A program made the translations under genes and the position numbers. From Candidatus Gastranaerophilales bacterium (GTDB lineage Bacteria; Cyanobacteriota; Vampirovibrionia; Gastranaerophilales; Gastranaerophilaceae), in assembly GCA_944323685.1 (NCBI GenBank), contig CALUTJ010000019.1, forward strand, positions 1-54,951: a stretch of DNA of 54,951 bases, given 5' to 3'. This document shows positions 8,133 through 16,505 of this stretch, in pieces (position 1 is the stretch's first letter; the number at the start of each line of letters is the position of its first letter). The notes under the pieces were generated by a model. The model made no database searches and was not told the DNA's origin. It saw nothing but the letters and a program-made list of their open reading frames with translations.

Positions 8133-9132
8133 TGTTATTCCCTCCGTTTTTTATCAGAGATTCAAACATTGTATTAAATTCATCGTATTCCATTGTTAAA
8201 ATTGTTCTTAAAAAATGGTATGATTTCTCTTTTTCTAAAATACCGGAATCAAATTCCGTATAATCAATATCCCCGTAGTATTCTTTGAGATTGTTAAACA
8301 TTAGTTGCCGCACTTGGCCTTTTGTGGAGGCAAGTTTTTGTATTAAATCTTTAATCTGGGTTATTAAAATAATATTTTTATATTTGTCGTATTTGCCGGA
8401 CTGTTTGAATATATCTCGTCTTAATCGTTGCGTTTTAAAGATATCAACAAACCGTTTATCTGCGGATTGAATAATAGAACCCTCTCTCAAAACTCTGTAA
8501 AAATAGTAAGGATTAAAATCAAAAGATATTCTTTTTGCATTTAAATAACACTGTGCAAAATAAGGCATATCTTCAAAAATTAAGCCCTGCGGAAATTTAA
8601 AATCTTTTATAAAATCATGCCGGTACAGTTTTGCATATGCGCAAACGTGAAAATTAAAATAAAGCTCCGGCGGCATATCTTCTTCACAAAAATATGTACC
8701 GTGAACATTTGCAAAAAATTTTTCCTTATCCAGAAAGTCCCATACTTCCGTTTGAAAAGTATCGCTTCTTACAATGCAAAGGTTACAAAAAACAAAATCA
8801 CTTTTGTTTTGTTTTACATTTTTATACAAATTTTCGAGCATTAAGGGCGAAATATAATCATCGGAATCCACAAACATAATATATTCGCCGTTTGCTGCTT
8901 CAACACCTGTATTTCTTGCGCCGGAGAGGCCTTTGTTTTCTTGATGTATTACTTTTATTCTTTTATCGAATAACGCATACTTATCAAGAATTTCTCCGCT
9001 GGAGTCCTGTGTACCGTCGTCAACACATATCACCTCAAAATCCTTGAAAGTTTGCATAATAATTGTATCCAAGCAAACATCAAGGTACTCTTCAACATTA
9101 TAAACCGGTACAATAACTGAAATCTTAGGCAT
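8125..9132 (-). CDS. family 2 glycosyltransferase (paralogue)
   Basis: A 335-residue GT2 enzyme built like its neighbour: ISVIVPVYNVEEYLDVC at the start, V-D-D-G at 37-40, GLSGARNTG (68-76) and D89-S-D91-D92. The two proteins align from end to end in motif spacing, so they are tandem paralogues that may transfer different sugars. It is the first gene of this minus-strand group. The 207-base gap to the divergent 9340 gene should hold its promoter, but I see no strong consensus there. Confidence 0.92.
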   Translation of the reverse strand: MPKISVIVPVYNVEEYLDVCLDTIIMQTFKDFEVICVDDGTQDSSGEILDKYALFDKRIKVIHQENKGLSGARNTGVEAANGEYIMFVDSDDYISPLMLENLYKNVKQNKSDFVFCNLCIVRSDTFQTEVWDFLDKEKFFANVHGTYFCEEDMPPELYFNFHVCAYAKLYRHDFIKDFKFPQGLIFEDMPYFAQCYLNAKRISFDFNPYYFYRVLREGSIIQSADKRFVDIFKTQRLRRDIFKQSGKYDKYKNIILITQIKDLIQKLASTKGQVRQLMFNNLKEYYGDIDYTEFDSGILEKEKSYHFLRTILTMEYDEFNTMFESLIKNGGNNNA

Positions 9133-9339
9133 AATTTATATTATTGCAGATTATACATAATTTTGACGCTTTAAACAGATGATTTTTTGAAAAATTATGC
9201 TGTTGTTTGATGTTTGTAACATTTCTTAATATACTTCCAGATTTTATCAATTTTCAAACTAAAAAAAACTTTATTTAAATAAGGGAAATTTAGAGATTAT
9301 ATATACACGGGAATTTATTTATTTAGAGAAAGGTATTAT

Positions 9340-11238
9340 ATGGGATACGGAATGAGTTTTGGCGCAGGCTTGCCATCAAATTATCAAAATAATTTGTACT
9401 GGATGTATCTGATGCAATCAATGCAGCAGGCACAACAAGCCCAGCAGGCATTATATGAACAAAGAATGCAGCAGATGCAGCAGCAACAAGAACTGCAAAT
9501 GCAGCAGCAACAATTACAGCAGCAGCAATTGCAGCAACAGCAAATTATGCAGCAACAGGCTCTTGCTCAAACACAAGCTCAAGCTCCCGTTGATACAATG
9601 ACAACAACTCAGCAGCAAACAGTCACCGTGCCGGCTCAAGTCGATGGCGACGGAAAAGACGATGGTAAAATAAGTTTTGGTAAAAAATGTAAAAACTTCT
9701 TTAAAGGCGTAGGCAATTTCTTTAAAGGAATGGTTTGCGATGAAAACGGCAAATTCAGCCTGAAACGTACGCTTACTACAGTCGGTGTTGCAGCAGGTGC
9801 TGTTGCTCTGACAGTAGCAACCGGCGGTGCAGCTACTCCGTTTTTGGTTGCAGCAGGTGCTACAATGGCGGCAGTACAAACAGGTAAAGGTGTTTACAGA
9901 GCAGCTACCGCGAAAACGGATGCAGAGGCCGAAGCAGCCTGGCAAGAAATCGGTTCCGGCACAACAGCTTTAGTCGGTTCCGTAGCAGGTGCAAAAGGTG
10001 CGCTAAAAGCAGCAGGAGCTCCAATACCAAAAGGCAACGCCATAACAAGTTCGCTGAGAGCAACCCGCGATTGCTTCAAGATTGCCGGTTCAGGCATAGC
10101 CAAAGGTTCAAAAGCAGCAATTCTACATCCGATGCAGTCGGCAAGAGCAGTAAAATCATATTACCAGAATACTGTAAAACCGAATATGCAGCAGGCCTTC
10201 TCTTACAAAAACGGTCACAAAAATTACACCGAAGCAATGGAACAAAAATTCAACAAAAATATCAAGGATATTGATGCAAAAATTCAAAAATTGAATGATG
10301 AACTGACCGCAGGTGCTGACGCCAAAAGAACAGTTGAAATCAACAAAGAAATTGCCAAACTAAATAACGAAAAACTAATCAATGAAACAAGATTAAACGT
10401 TAATGACGGCAAAAACAAGGCTCTTAACACAATTGAAAAAGAAATAGTCGATGTAGAAGCTAAACTTGCTGACCCTGCAACTTCCGCAGCTGACAAAGTA
10501 AGATTAAATGCTCAAAGAGAACAACTGTATCAGATGGCAGATGTAATTGACTCAAAATACAAAATCGGCTTTAACAAATCAATAGAAAGCAAACAACAGT
10601 ACATAAAATCATTGCAGGAACGTTTAAAAACAGCAACCGCAGATGAAAAACCGGCTATAGAAGCTGAATTGAAATTAAACGAACAACTGTTAAAAGGTAT
10701 TAAAAAACAACAGCAGGTTGAAGTTGCTCAACACAACGTACAAAAAGCAGAAGCTGATATTGTAAGACTCAACGACCAGTTAAGAACAGCTACAACTGAT
10801 GCACAAAAACAAAATATCACAGCAAGAATTGAAAAAATTGAAAAATTAATAGCAAAAGACAAACAAATCTTGAGAAATGCAAACTACAGAGTTGCTGCAC
10901 AAGCTCACCTGCCAAATGTAGGCCTTGCTTACGGCACATACTATCTGGCTAATCCTGCACCTCAAGTAGCAGGTCAGGAATTGAGCGAAGCTGATTTGAT
11001 AGCACAACAATACGGTTTTGAGTCAGCACAGGCAATGCAGGATTACATAAATGCAATGAACAGCAGTCAGCAGGCTTTGAGCAACGCAGATGAATTTCTT
11101 TCATCACAACAAACACAACAATATGCAACAAACCCCTATAATACCGGGATGTACGCATCAACATTACCCCAGCCTCCAATGGGGTCAGGCTTAGGATTCG
11201 AAGACCTGTATGTTTCTCCGTATCCTCCGATGTACTAA
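9340..11238 (+). CDS. Q-rich, coiled-coil protein with hydrophobic Gly/Ala segment
   Basis: A 632-residue protein of no recognised family. Residues about 25-90 are a Gln/Met/Ala-rich tract made of CAG/CAA repeats. Residues 100-130 are basic (two FFKG blocks). A glycine/alanine-rich hydrophobic region follows at about 148-185 and 205-230, which could insert in membrane or form a glycine zipper. Residues 295-520 are strongly coiled-coil, and the tail is Pro/Tyr/Gln-rich. No signal peptide is seen. AGAAAGG precedes the ATG. It resembles other signal-less low-complexity proteins here (16747, 44529, 48091, 49787). Function unknown. Confidence 0.8.
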   Translation: MGYGMSFGAGLPSNYQNNLYWMYLMQSMQQAQQAQQALYEQRMQQMQQQQELQMQQQQLQQQQLQQQQIMQQQALAQTQAQAPVDTMTTTQQQTVTVPAQVDGDGKDDGKISFGKKCKNFFKGVGNFFKGMVCDENGKFSLKRTLTTVGVAAGAVALTVATGGAATPFLVAAGATMAAVQTGKGVYRAATAKTDAEAEAAWQEIGSGTTALVGSVAGAKGALKAAGAPIPKGNAITSSLRATRDCFKIAGSGIAKGSKAAILHPMQSARAVKSYYQNTVKPNMQQAFSYKNGHKNYTEAMEQKFNKNIKDIDAKIQKLNDELTAGADAKRTVEINKEIAKLNNEKLINETRLNVNDGKNKALNTIEKEIVDVEAKLADPATSAADKVRLNAQREQLYQMADVIDSKYKIGFNKSIESKQQYIKSLQERLKTATADEKPAIEAELKLNEQLLKGIKKQQQVEVAQHNVQKAEADIVRLNDQLRTATTDAQKQNITARIEKIEKLIAKDKQILRNANYRVAAQAHLPNVGLAYGTYYLANPAPQVAGQELSEADLIAQQYGFESAQAMQDYINAMNSSQQALSNADEFLSSQQTQQYATNPYNTGMYASTLPQPPMGSGLGFEDLYVSPYPPMY

Positions 11239-11285
11239 TAAAAACAATCTACAAAACTTAACTATATACATCATCTATTAATTAC

Positions 11286-11314
11286 AAAAGACAAGACTAA
11301 GAATCTTGTCTTTT
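11286..11314. terminator. bidirectional terminator overlapping the end of lgt
   Basis: An 11-bp perfect stem, AAAAGACAAGA at 11286-11296 with TCTTGTCTTTT at 11304-11314. It lies between the convergent 9340 gene (+) and lgt (-). The minus-side arm is part of the last codons of lgt. Confidence 0.85.
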
Positions 11315-12217
11315 CTTTTGGCAAATTACCAGTAGACCGATAATACCAATTAGAATCATTACAGCAGAAGCAATATGTGCAACTTCTAACCCATAAAAAT
11401 TACGTACGCTGTCTAAACGGCAGGTTTCTATAAAAATTCGTCCCGCAGAGTACAAAATCAGATAAGCGAAAAAAATTACGCCGTCTTTTGTGTTTTTTTC
11501 TAATCTAGTGTCGCCGTTGTAGCCTCGAGTCTTCGAGCCGTCACTGCTCACCTTTTCAATGGGACACTCCAAAAATTCGTTCACGTCGCTTTGCTCCTTA
11601 TCGCGAATTTTTCCCGGACAAATTTTTCTGATTACAAAAAGAAGTACGAAAAATACCAGTATGTCCCATATAGATTCATACAAAAATGTCGGGTGAAAAT
11701 ACTCAAAATTTTCATATCCGCAGGGTCTGTACGCAGCAGGTATAAATAATTTTATAAAGGGGATTGAACAGGGTTTGCCGAAGGCTTCACAGTTAAAATA
11801 ATTGCCGAACCTGCCTATTGCCTGTCCTACGCAAAGACCGTAAGCAAAAATATCGGAATATTTTAAAAAATTTATATTTTTAATTTTGGAATAAATTAAT
11901 CCGCTTATTACACCGCCTAATATTCCGCCGTGTATAGACATTCCTCCATGCCAGAGTGCCAAAATTTCCGGGGCATGCCGGCTGAAATAAGGCCAATCCA
12001 TAAACACGTAATAAAGCCTGGCTCCGAGTATTGAGCATAAAATTATAACGGGCAGAATGTCTACAATAATTTCCGTATCAATATCTTTGTAGAATTTTTT
12101 TGCTATCGCATGCATAACGAAAATTCCTGCTGCGATAGCGCAGAACATTATCAAACCGTAATAATGAATATCAAAACCGTTAATGCTTACAAGAACAGAT
12201 GACGGCGGGGATTGCAT
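11297..12217 (-). CDS. lgt: prolipoprotein diacylglyceryl transferase with in-frame repeat insertion
   Basis: A 306-residue integral membrane enzyme that transfers diacylglycerol from phosphatidylglycerol to the lipobox cysteine of prolipoproteins. Typical motifs are the H-G-G-M-S-I-H96-G-G block, the Lgt signature GRFGNYFN (135-142) and HPTFLYES (175-182). About 41 residues (about 200-240) are encoded by a copy of the interspersed palindromic repeat (11499-11621). They fall in the loop between two membrane segments, at FVIRKI and before the GVIFFAYLILYS helix. Outside the insert the protein has normal length and motifs, so it is probably functional. It is translationally coupled to the upstream TPR lipoprotein gene (TAATG overlap). 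Confidence 0.95.
   Translation of the reverse strand: MQSPPSSVLVSINGFDIHYYGLIMFCAIAAGIFVMHAIAKKFYKDIDTEIIVDILPVIILCSILGARLYYVFMDWPYFSRHAPEILALWHGGMSIHGGILGGVISGLIYSKIKNINFLKYSDIFAYGLCVGQAIGRFGNYFNCEAFGKPCSIPFIKLFIPAAYRPCGYENFEYFHPTFLYESIWDILVFFVLLFVIRKICPGKIRDKEQSDVNEFLECPIEKVSSDGSKTRGYNGDTRLEKNTKDGVIFFAYLILYSAGRIFIETCRLDSVRNFYGLEVAHIASAVMILIGIIGLLVICQKKRQDS
11499..11621. repeat. interspersed palindromic repeat, copy B, inside lgt
   Basis: A 123-nt copy, exactly 41 codons. It is read in frame on the minus strand as part of lgt, with no stop codon. Hairpins: CTCGA/TCGAG at the centre of the left half, closed by GTGTC/GACAC; and AAAAATTCGT with GCGAATTTTT in the right half (one wobble pair). 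It differs from copy D by about 10 bases. On the coding strand it is followed by A7-CAC, a tail shared with copy D, which has A10-CAC. Confidence 0.93.
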
Positions 12218-12858
12218 TATTCTTCATCACCCAATTCGTTTTGATTGCTTGAGGATGGTGCCATCTGTCTTAAATCTTCAATACCTGTTGTTTTTAGTCC
12301 GTTATATTCCTGTATTTGATGATTAAGGTATGTAACCTGAGATTCTATTTTTTCTTTATCGGGATCTTCCGGTTTTTTAGTAAGATAAGTGTTGTAATTA
12401 TCTATTGCAGAGTTAAAAAGTTCAACGATTTGAGATTTTTGTGCGTCAGACAGCTCTCTTTTTTGGGCGGGGTCAATGTTTTCTGCATCATCATTGTCTT
12501 TTAGTTCTTCATTACCCGCATTAATGATTGCAAATCCTTCTTCTTCATAAGCCATTGCAAGAGAGTAATAAGCGTCCGCATAATCAGGTTTGAGTTTAAG
12601 CGCATTTTGAAGAGCTTCTTGAGCTTCTTTATATTCCTGTGCGGCAATAAGTGCCACACCAAGGTTGTAGTGTGTTTCAAATATACTGGAGTCAAGGTCT
12701 ATGCTGGAACGCAGGCGGCTGATTGCTTTATCGGTTTCGCCGTTAGCCATATACTCTTGCGCTTTGTTATTCAACTCCTGCACTGCAAGGTTGTTTATGC
12801 AGGCTGTGGAGATAACAGAAACAAATAATACAGTAATTAATAGAACAATTTTTTTCAT
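12217..12858 (-). CDS. TPR-repeat lipoprotein
   Basis: A 213-residue lipoprotein. It starts with MKKIVLLITVLFVSVISTAC, a lipoprotein signal peptide with the lipobox I-S-T-A-C. Two to three TPR units follow, one with the classic spacing around FETHYNLGVALIA and the next around ADAYYSLAMAYEEEG. The C-terminus is acidic. The open frame continues upstream to 13038, but the signal peptide and a good promoter inside that extension (12892-12920) favour the ATG at 12858. Its stop overlaps the lgt start. A lipoprotein gene coupled to lgt, the enzyme that lipidates it, is a sensible pairing. Confidence 0.83.
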   Translation of the reverse strand: MKKIVLLITVLFVSVISTACINNLAVQELNNKAQEYMANGETDKAISRLRSSIDLDSSIFETHYNLGVALIAAQEYKEAQEALQNALKLKPDYADAYYSLAMAYEEEGFAIINAGNEELKDNDDAENIDPAQKRELSDAQKSQIVELFNSAIDNYNTYLTKKPEDPDKEKIESQVTYLNHQIQEYNGLKTTGIEDLRQMAPSSSNQNELGDEE

Positions 12859-12891
12859 AAACGGTTTATTAACTCTATAATACTTTTCCAC

Positions 12892-12920
12892 ATAATAATC
12901 AAAATAAAAATATTTGGCAA
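12892..12920 (-). promoter_or_regulatory. promoter of the TPR lipoprotein-lgt operon
   Basis: On the minus strand, TTGCCA (12920-12915), a 17-base spacer, then TATTAT (12897-12892). Both boxes are close to the sigma-70 consensus, and the site is about 35 bases upstream of the chosen ATG. Confidence 0.6.
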
Positions 12921-13064
12921 CAGCGCCAAAATAAGATACAATAAACAGTGTACGTCCGAATAATTTTTGTATAACTTTGGTTTTCATAAAATTGCCCGGC
13001 CTCCTCAAAACATCAATCAGTTGCTTGTTAACAGGCAAAAGCGTTACATAAGGATTTTAATAAT

Positions 13065-13337
13065 ATGTCAAATGATGAAAAAGTTGTATCCCTCAGCAAA
13101 GCTAAGCACGATAGTCAGTCAAAACATGAAGAAAACAATGCCAAAGGCTTTGAACCTGTATATTGCAGCTTTTGCGGCAGACCAAATACACAGGTTGTCA
13201 AAATGGTAAAAGGCCCTGGTGTCAACATTTGCTCGGAATGTACTATGATTGCCGTGCAATATTTGATTTTAGAAGACAAAATGCCTTCGGGCGAAGCTCA
13301 AAAAATTCTCGATGCCTTCTGGACAAAACTGGAGTAA
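13065..13337 (+). CDS. stand-alone ClpX-type C4 zinc-finger protein
   Basis: A 90-residue protein whose core (residues 31-66) matches the N-terminal zinc-binding domain of ClpX: C34-S-F-C37-G-R, a G-P-G-V-N-I segment, and C56-S-E-C59. In ClpX this domain dimerises and binds adaptors and substrates. Here there is no AAA+ ATPase after it. The first 30 residues are charged and probably disordered. It may act as a decoy or adaptor that pairs with the ClpX zinc domain, or as a small DNA- or protein-binding protein (inference). It is 9 bases upstream of the 13347 gene, so the two are probably co-transcribed. Confidence 0.85.
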   Translation: MSNDEKVVSLSKAKHDSQSKHEENNAKGFEPVYCSFCGRPNTQVVKMVKGPGVNICSECTMIAVQYLILEDKMPSGEAQKILDAFWTKLE

Positions 13338-13346
13338 TAAATCCCC

Positions 13347-14981
13347 ATGCCTGAAAATAGAAAAACCGAAAATAAATTACAAATCAGAGCCAGACTTTTA
13401 TCTGCAATCATTAATTTGCAAAATAACACATCTGATTTGTCTTTTGTAGGCAATACGATTGATGACTTAAACACTATACCTGATAAAGATGCGGTGTTAG
13501 AGATTTTGCATAAAGAACTTCTCAAAGAAAACTCCGAAATGAGAGATTATACAATCTCTTTTTTAATTAACGAGCTTGTGGATAAGGAAAAAACCGAAAA
13601 ACTGTTTTTTGAAACACTTGCAAACCCCAAAATTAAAGACTCAATCAAAGCCAAAATTGTGTCTTTTTTACGGGAAATCGGCAAACACGTAAACTATGAA
13701 CAGTATCTTACCTATTTTGAAAATCCTGACGAAATAATAGATATTGATACGGTAAAACTTTTAGAAAACGCGAAAATTAATCCTGAGGCACAAATCGATT
13801 TTCTTGATTTTATAAATGCGCTGGCCGAACCCGAAAAAGAAATGCTTATAGAGTCTTTGACAAATGATTATGACGGCGATAACCTTGCCAATATACTTAT
13901 ACCGCTGGTGTTGACAAACCCTTATAACAAAATTTCTCAGCTTGCAATAAAATCACTGGGTGAAAGCAAATCAAATCTTGCGTATCCGGTATTGGCCTCG
14001 CTGCTTGAAAATATTGACGACCTCGGAGTTAAAGCTAATGCGCAAAAAAGCATGAGCCTTTTAAAACTTTCAGGCGTAAAAGAAGACGTTACCGGTGACT
14101 ATTACAAAAAGCTGCTTGCGGATACTCCCGTATACAAATGCTTTGTGAATTTTCCAGACGGGCATGGTAATGTCGGTATAATTTTTTCCAGAAAAAATCA
14201 GGCTTCTTTTATACAGATGTTTACACTGGTTACAAACGACATCGACGGCATAGTAGACTGCTTTGGATTTAACGAAATTACGGAAGAGGAATTTGACCGC
14301 ATTGTTAACAAATTCTATCAAAATGATAATGTTGTTGAAACAGATGAAATTTTTTGCAAATACCTTATGCAAAATGCCGAAAAAATCTCACGTTTAAAAT
14401 ATCAGGAAATCCCCTACGAATACGCTGCATGGTCAATGATTACCAAAGATATCGACTATGAGGAAATCGATTTAAAACAGGGGCTTTCTTCTGTTGAATT
14501 GAACAGCGAGCTTTTAAAACAACTGTATAACAAAGGGTATTTTAATAAATGGTTCTTTGATACGGCTCATAACGAAAATTTTGCAACAATAGTCGATAAA
14601 ATAGCAGATAATAAACTTTGCGGCATCTCTGATATTGAAAAAATACTTGAAGAAGAAAAAAATACAGTATTTTGCAACGGCTTTATGAAAATTTTTGACC
14701 ACAGGCTGCTTTTAAGCGCATATCTGGCAAAACTGTCCGATGAACAAACATTTGCCGATTTGTTATACTCGTTGATTGCACCTTCAAAAACAAAAGACGA
14801 GTTTACCTCTGATATTTTAAAACGCAGCGTGTATGAGTACTTTCTTACACAAAAAGAAAGATACGAAAATCTAAAAAATGCTACATCAATATTTACAAGA
14901 AGAGCCAATAAAGACTTGCAAAATGTTGATATTAAATATATTGAAAACTGCATAAAAGAAATAGAACAAAACTGGATGTAA
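13347..14981 (+). CDS. HEAT-repeat-like hypothetical protein
   Basis: A 544-residue acidic, helical protein with no signal peptide. The first half has helical pairs of HEAT/armadillo type, for instance around NPYNKISQLAIKSLGE and the following LAYPVLASLLENIDDLGVK. The second half is not recognised. No catalytic motif was found. It sits between the ClpX-type zinc finger (9 bases upstream) and ruvX (4 bases downstream) in one apparent operon with the DUF1292 gene. It may be a scaffold protein. Function unknown. Confidence 0.75.
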   Translation: MPENRKTENKLQIRARLLSAIINLQNNTSDLSFVGNTIDDLNTIPDKDAVLEILHKELLKENSEMRDYTISFLINELVDKEKTEKLFFETLANPKIKDSIKAKIVSFLREIGKHVNYEQYLTYFENPDEIIDIDTVKLLENAKINPEAQIDFLDFINALAEPEKEMLIESLTNDYDGDNLANILIPLVLTNPYNKISQLAIKSLGESKSNLAYPVLASLLENIDDLGVKANAQKSMSLLKLSGVKEDVTGDYYKKLLADTPVYKCFVNFPDGHGNVGIIFSRKNQASFIQMFTLVTNDIDGIVDCFGFNEITEEEFDRIVNKFYQNDNVVETDEIFCKYLMQNAEKISRLKYQEIPYEYAAWSMITKDIDYEEIDLKQGLSSVELNSELLKQLYNKGYFNKWFFDTAHNENFATIVDKIADNKLCGISDIEKILEEEKNTVFCNGFMKIFDHRLLLSAYLAKLSDEQTFADLLYSLIAPSKTKDEFTSDILKRSVYEYFLTQKERYENLKNATSIFTRRANKDLQNVDIKYIENCIKEIEQNWM

Positions 14982-14985
14982 ATAA

Positions 14986-15402
14986 ATGCATAAGGTAATG
15001 GGTTTGGACATAGGTACAAAAAGAATCGGAATTGCGCTGAGTGATTTTTTGCTTTTGACAGCCCAGCCGTGCGAAACAATAAACCGTGAGCCGGAAGATA
15101 AAGCAATAGAAAAAATTACTGACATTTGCACTCAAAATAATGTACAAAAAATAGTGGTAGGTCTGCCTAAAAATATGAACGGTACTATCGGGGAACAGGC
15201 GCATGATTGCGAAAATTTTGCAAATCTGATAAAACTGAATATACCCGACTGTGAAATAATATTCGAAGATGAACGTCTGACAAGCAGACAGGCGGAAAAT
15301 ATTCTGGCTATGCAGGGTAAAAAGTATACAAAGAATAAAGGACTCGTTGACTTAAAAAGTGCCTGCATAATACTACAGCAGTATTTGGACAGAAATAATT
15401 AA
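14986..15402 (+). CDS. ruvX: RuvX/YqgF-family nuclease (putative Holliday junction resolvase)
   Basis: A 138-residue RNase H-like protein. The opening strand MGLDIGTKRIGIALSD carries the first catalytic Asp. The VGLPKNMNGT motif (residues 59-68) and FEDERLTSRQAE (about 90-101, second acidic cluster) are family hallmarks, and a C-terminal D-L-K-S-A strand follows. YqgF proteins are implicated in pre-16S rRNA 5' end maturation and in Holliday junction resolution. It is followed by a DUF1292 gene, an order also known in Firmicutes (yrrK-yrzB). Confidence 0.93.
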   Translation: MHKVMGLDIGTKRIGIALSDFLLLTAQPCETINREPEDKAIEKITDICTQNNVQKIVVGLPKNMNGTIGEQAHDCENFANLIKLNIPDCEIIFEDERLTSRQAENILAMQGKKYTKNKGLVDLKSACIILQQYLDRNN

Positions 15403-15428
15403 AATTACATAACAAAAAGGAAAAAACA

Positions 15429-15737
15429 ATGACAAAACACAATCCAGAACTTGAAGATTTAGAAGATCAAATGATAGAAACAGTTGATGAAGAAGGCAAC
15501 ATCATTAACTTTCAAGTCATTGATTTTATTGAAACAGACGGGAAAGAATATGCCCTTTTGCTTCCGCAAGAAAATGACGACTCCGAAGAAGATAAAGAAG
15601 TCGTCCTTATGCGTTTAACAAAAGAAGGCGAAGAATATTCTTTTGAAATGATTGAAGATGATGATGAATTTAACAGAGTTTTAGATTATATCAATACTCT
15701 TGATGACATTGACGAAGTAGAAATCGTTGAAGAATAG
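15429..15737 (+). CDS. DUF1292 (YrzB-like) acidic protein
   Basis: A 102-residue, very acidic protein. The pattern of a D-E-E-G-N start, a central E-Y-A-L-L-L-P strand, a V-V-L-M-R-L strand and an acidic tail with E-F-N-R-V fits DUF1292. No function is established for this family, but it is often found directly after ruvX/yqgF, as here. AAAGGAA precedes the ATG. Codon use is like its neighbours. Confidence 0.85.
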   Translation: MTKHNPELEDLEDQMIETVDEEGNIINFQVIDFIETDGKEYALLLPQENDDSEEDKEVVLMRLTKEGEEYSFEMIEDDDEFNRVLDYINTLDDIDEVEIVEE

Positions 15738-15865
15738 TTCTTAATATTTCTTAATAATGTACTCCTTGTATGGCAATTATATTTCTTGTCTATACTTTAT
15801 ATATATACGAGGATAAAAATTAGAGACGAGAAAATCTACCACACACGAGGAATCACACAATGTTT

Positions 15866-15888
15866 AAGACCGAAAGGTCTTTTTTTTT
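15866..15888 (+). terminator. Rho-independent terminator
   Basis: AAGACC-GAAA-GGTCTT stem with a GNRA-type loop (15866-15881) followed by a long T-run. It ends either the ruvX-DUF1292 operon or a short transcript starting near 15800, where TATACT and TATATA boxes lie. Confidence 0.88.
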
Positions 15889-15921
15889 GTTTTTCATAAG
15901 TCAACTGACTCCGACAATTTA

Positions 15922-15949
15922 TTGAACCGGTGCAATAAACAAGTACAAT
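15922..15949 (+). promoter_or_regulatory. promoter of a possible small RNA
   Basis: TTGAAC (15922-15927), a 16-base spacer, TACAAT (15944-15949). It lies after one terminator and before another on the same strand, so a transcript from it would be short and self-contained. Confidence 0.45.
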
Positions 15950-15955
15950 ATTGGC

Positions 15956-16063
15956 TATATAACTTGGACACCGGCAACAAGTGCATGGGGTCACTCTGTA
16001 AAATATAAATCATTCCTGTTTAGACCGCCTAACCAAGTCTAGCAGCCGATTATTCGGCTTTTT
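15956..16063 (+). ncRNA. candidate small RNA
   Basis: About 108 bases between the 15922-15949 promoter and the terminator at 16044-16063. No open frame of note. A hairpin, TAGAC/GTCTA, lies just before the terminator, and CCGG and CAAGT blocks upstream could form alternative pairings with the promoter region. I do not recognise it as 6S, SRP, tmRNA or RNase P RNA. The whole 324-base stretch 15738-16061 otherwise contains no gene that I can see. Confidence 0.4.
16044..16063 (+). terminator. Rho-independent terminator of the candidate small RNA
   Basis: AGCCGA-TTAT-TCGGCT stem (16044-16059) followed by TTTT. The T-run is on the plus strand only, and no plus-strand gene ends here, which supports a separate plus-strand transcript. 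Confidence 0.7.
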
Positions 16064-16505
16064 ATACCATAAAGCTTGATGTAATCATATCAATCACAGA
16101 ATCTTGATTTGCACGATATGCGCTTTCTGCCTGTTTTGTTTGAAATTCTTCAATACCGGCTGTTTGCTGCTGATTAGCCTGCTGTCCCATCTCAAAAGCT
16201 CCGTCTTCGGAACTCATTTGCTCGGACATTTTATCAAGCATTTGCATCTGCATGTAGCGGATAACCTCGTCCGATGTAACCTGCCCGTCGTTGTTCAAGT
16301 CCATCTCGCTGTTTGAACTGCTCGAGGAAGATGAGCCGCCAGCTGCAGAAACTGAAGCAGATGAGCTTTCTGCCGAGGGATTTTCTACTTTCCCGTTGGA
16401 TACAAGCTCTTCAAAACTTGATGCCTGTGATGTTTGGGTTACATCAGGCATTGTAAGCTGGTATTGATAGATACTGCTTGATATCGAACCTATTGCTCCT
16501 ACCAT
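16062..16505 (-). CDS. Ser-rich hypothetical protein with one EF-hand-like loop
   Basis: A 147-residue protein without a signal peptide. Residues about 40-66 are a Ser/Ala/Gly-rich linker. They are followed by one calcium-loop-like motif, D-L-N-N-D-G-Q-V-T-S-D-E (about 69-80), which matches the spacing of an EF-hand or dockerin-type loop. The rest is Met/Gln-rich and helical. A single EF-hand suggests dimerisation or a structural calcium site (inference). Not a family I recognise; its style matches the other signal-less proteins in the window. Confidence 0.75.
   Translation of the reverse strand: MVGAIGSISSSIYQYQLTMPDVTQTSQASSFEELVSNGKVENPSAESSSASVSAAGGSSSSSSSNSEMDLNNDGQVTSDEVIRYMQMQMLDKMSEQMSSEDGAFEMGQQANQQQTAGIEEFQTKQAESAYRANQDSVIDMITSSFMV

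Noticed and set aside
9430-9600. CAG-rich tract as a CRISPR or tandem repeat array
   Set aside because: It is codon-level repetition within an open frame, with no regular repeat-spacer structure.
12859-13038. Upstream extension of the TPR lipoprotein by 60 codons, with GAGGAGG near 13000
   Set aside because: A lipoprotein signal peptide starts at 12858 and a good promoter lies inside the extension. The GAGGAGG is 12 bases from the nearest ATG. Not fully excluded.
15738-16061. Known structured RNAs (SRP, 6S, tmRNA, RNase P)
   Set aside because: None of their conserved cores could be recognised in the region; left as an unnamed candidate.
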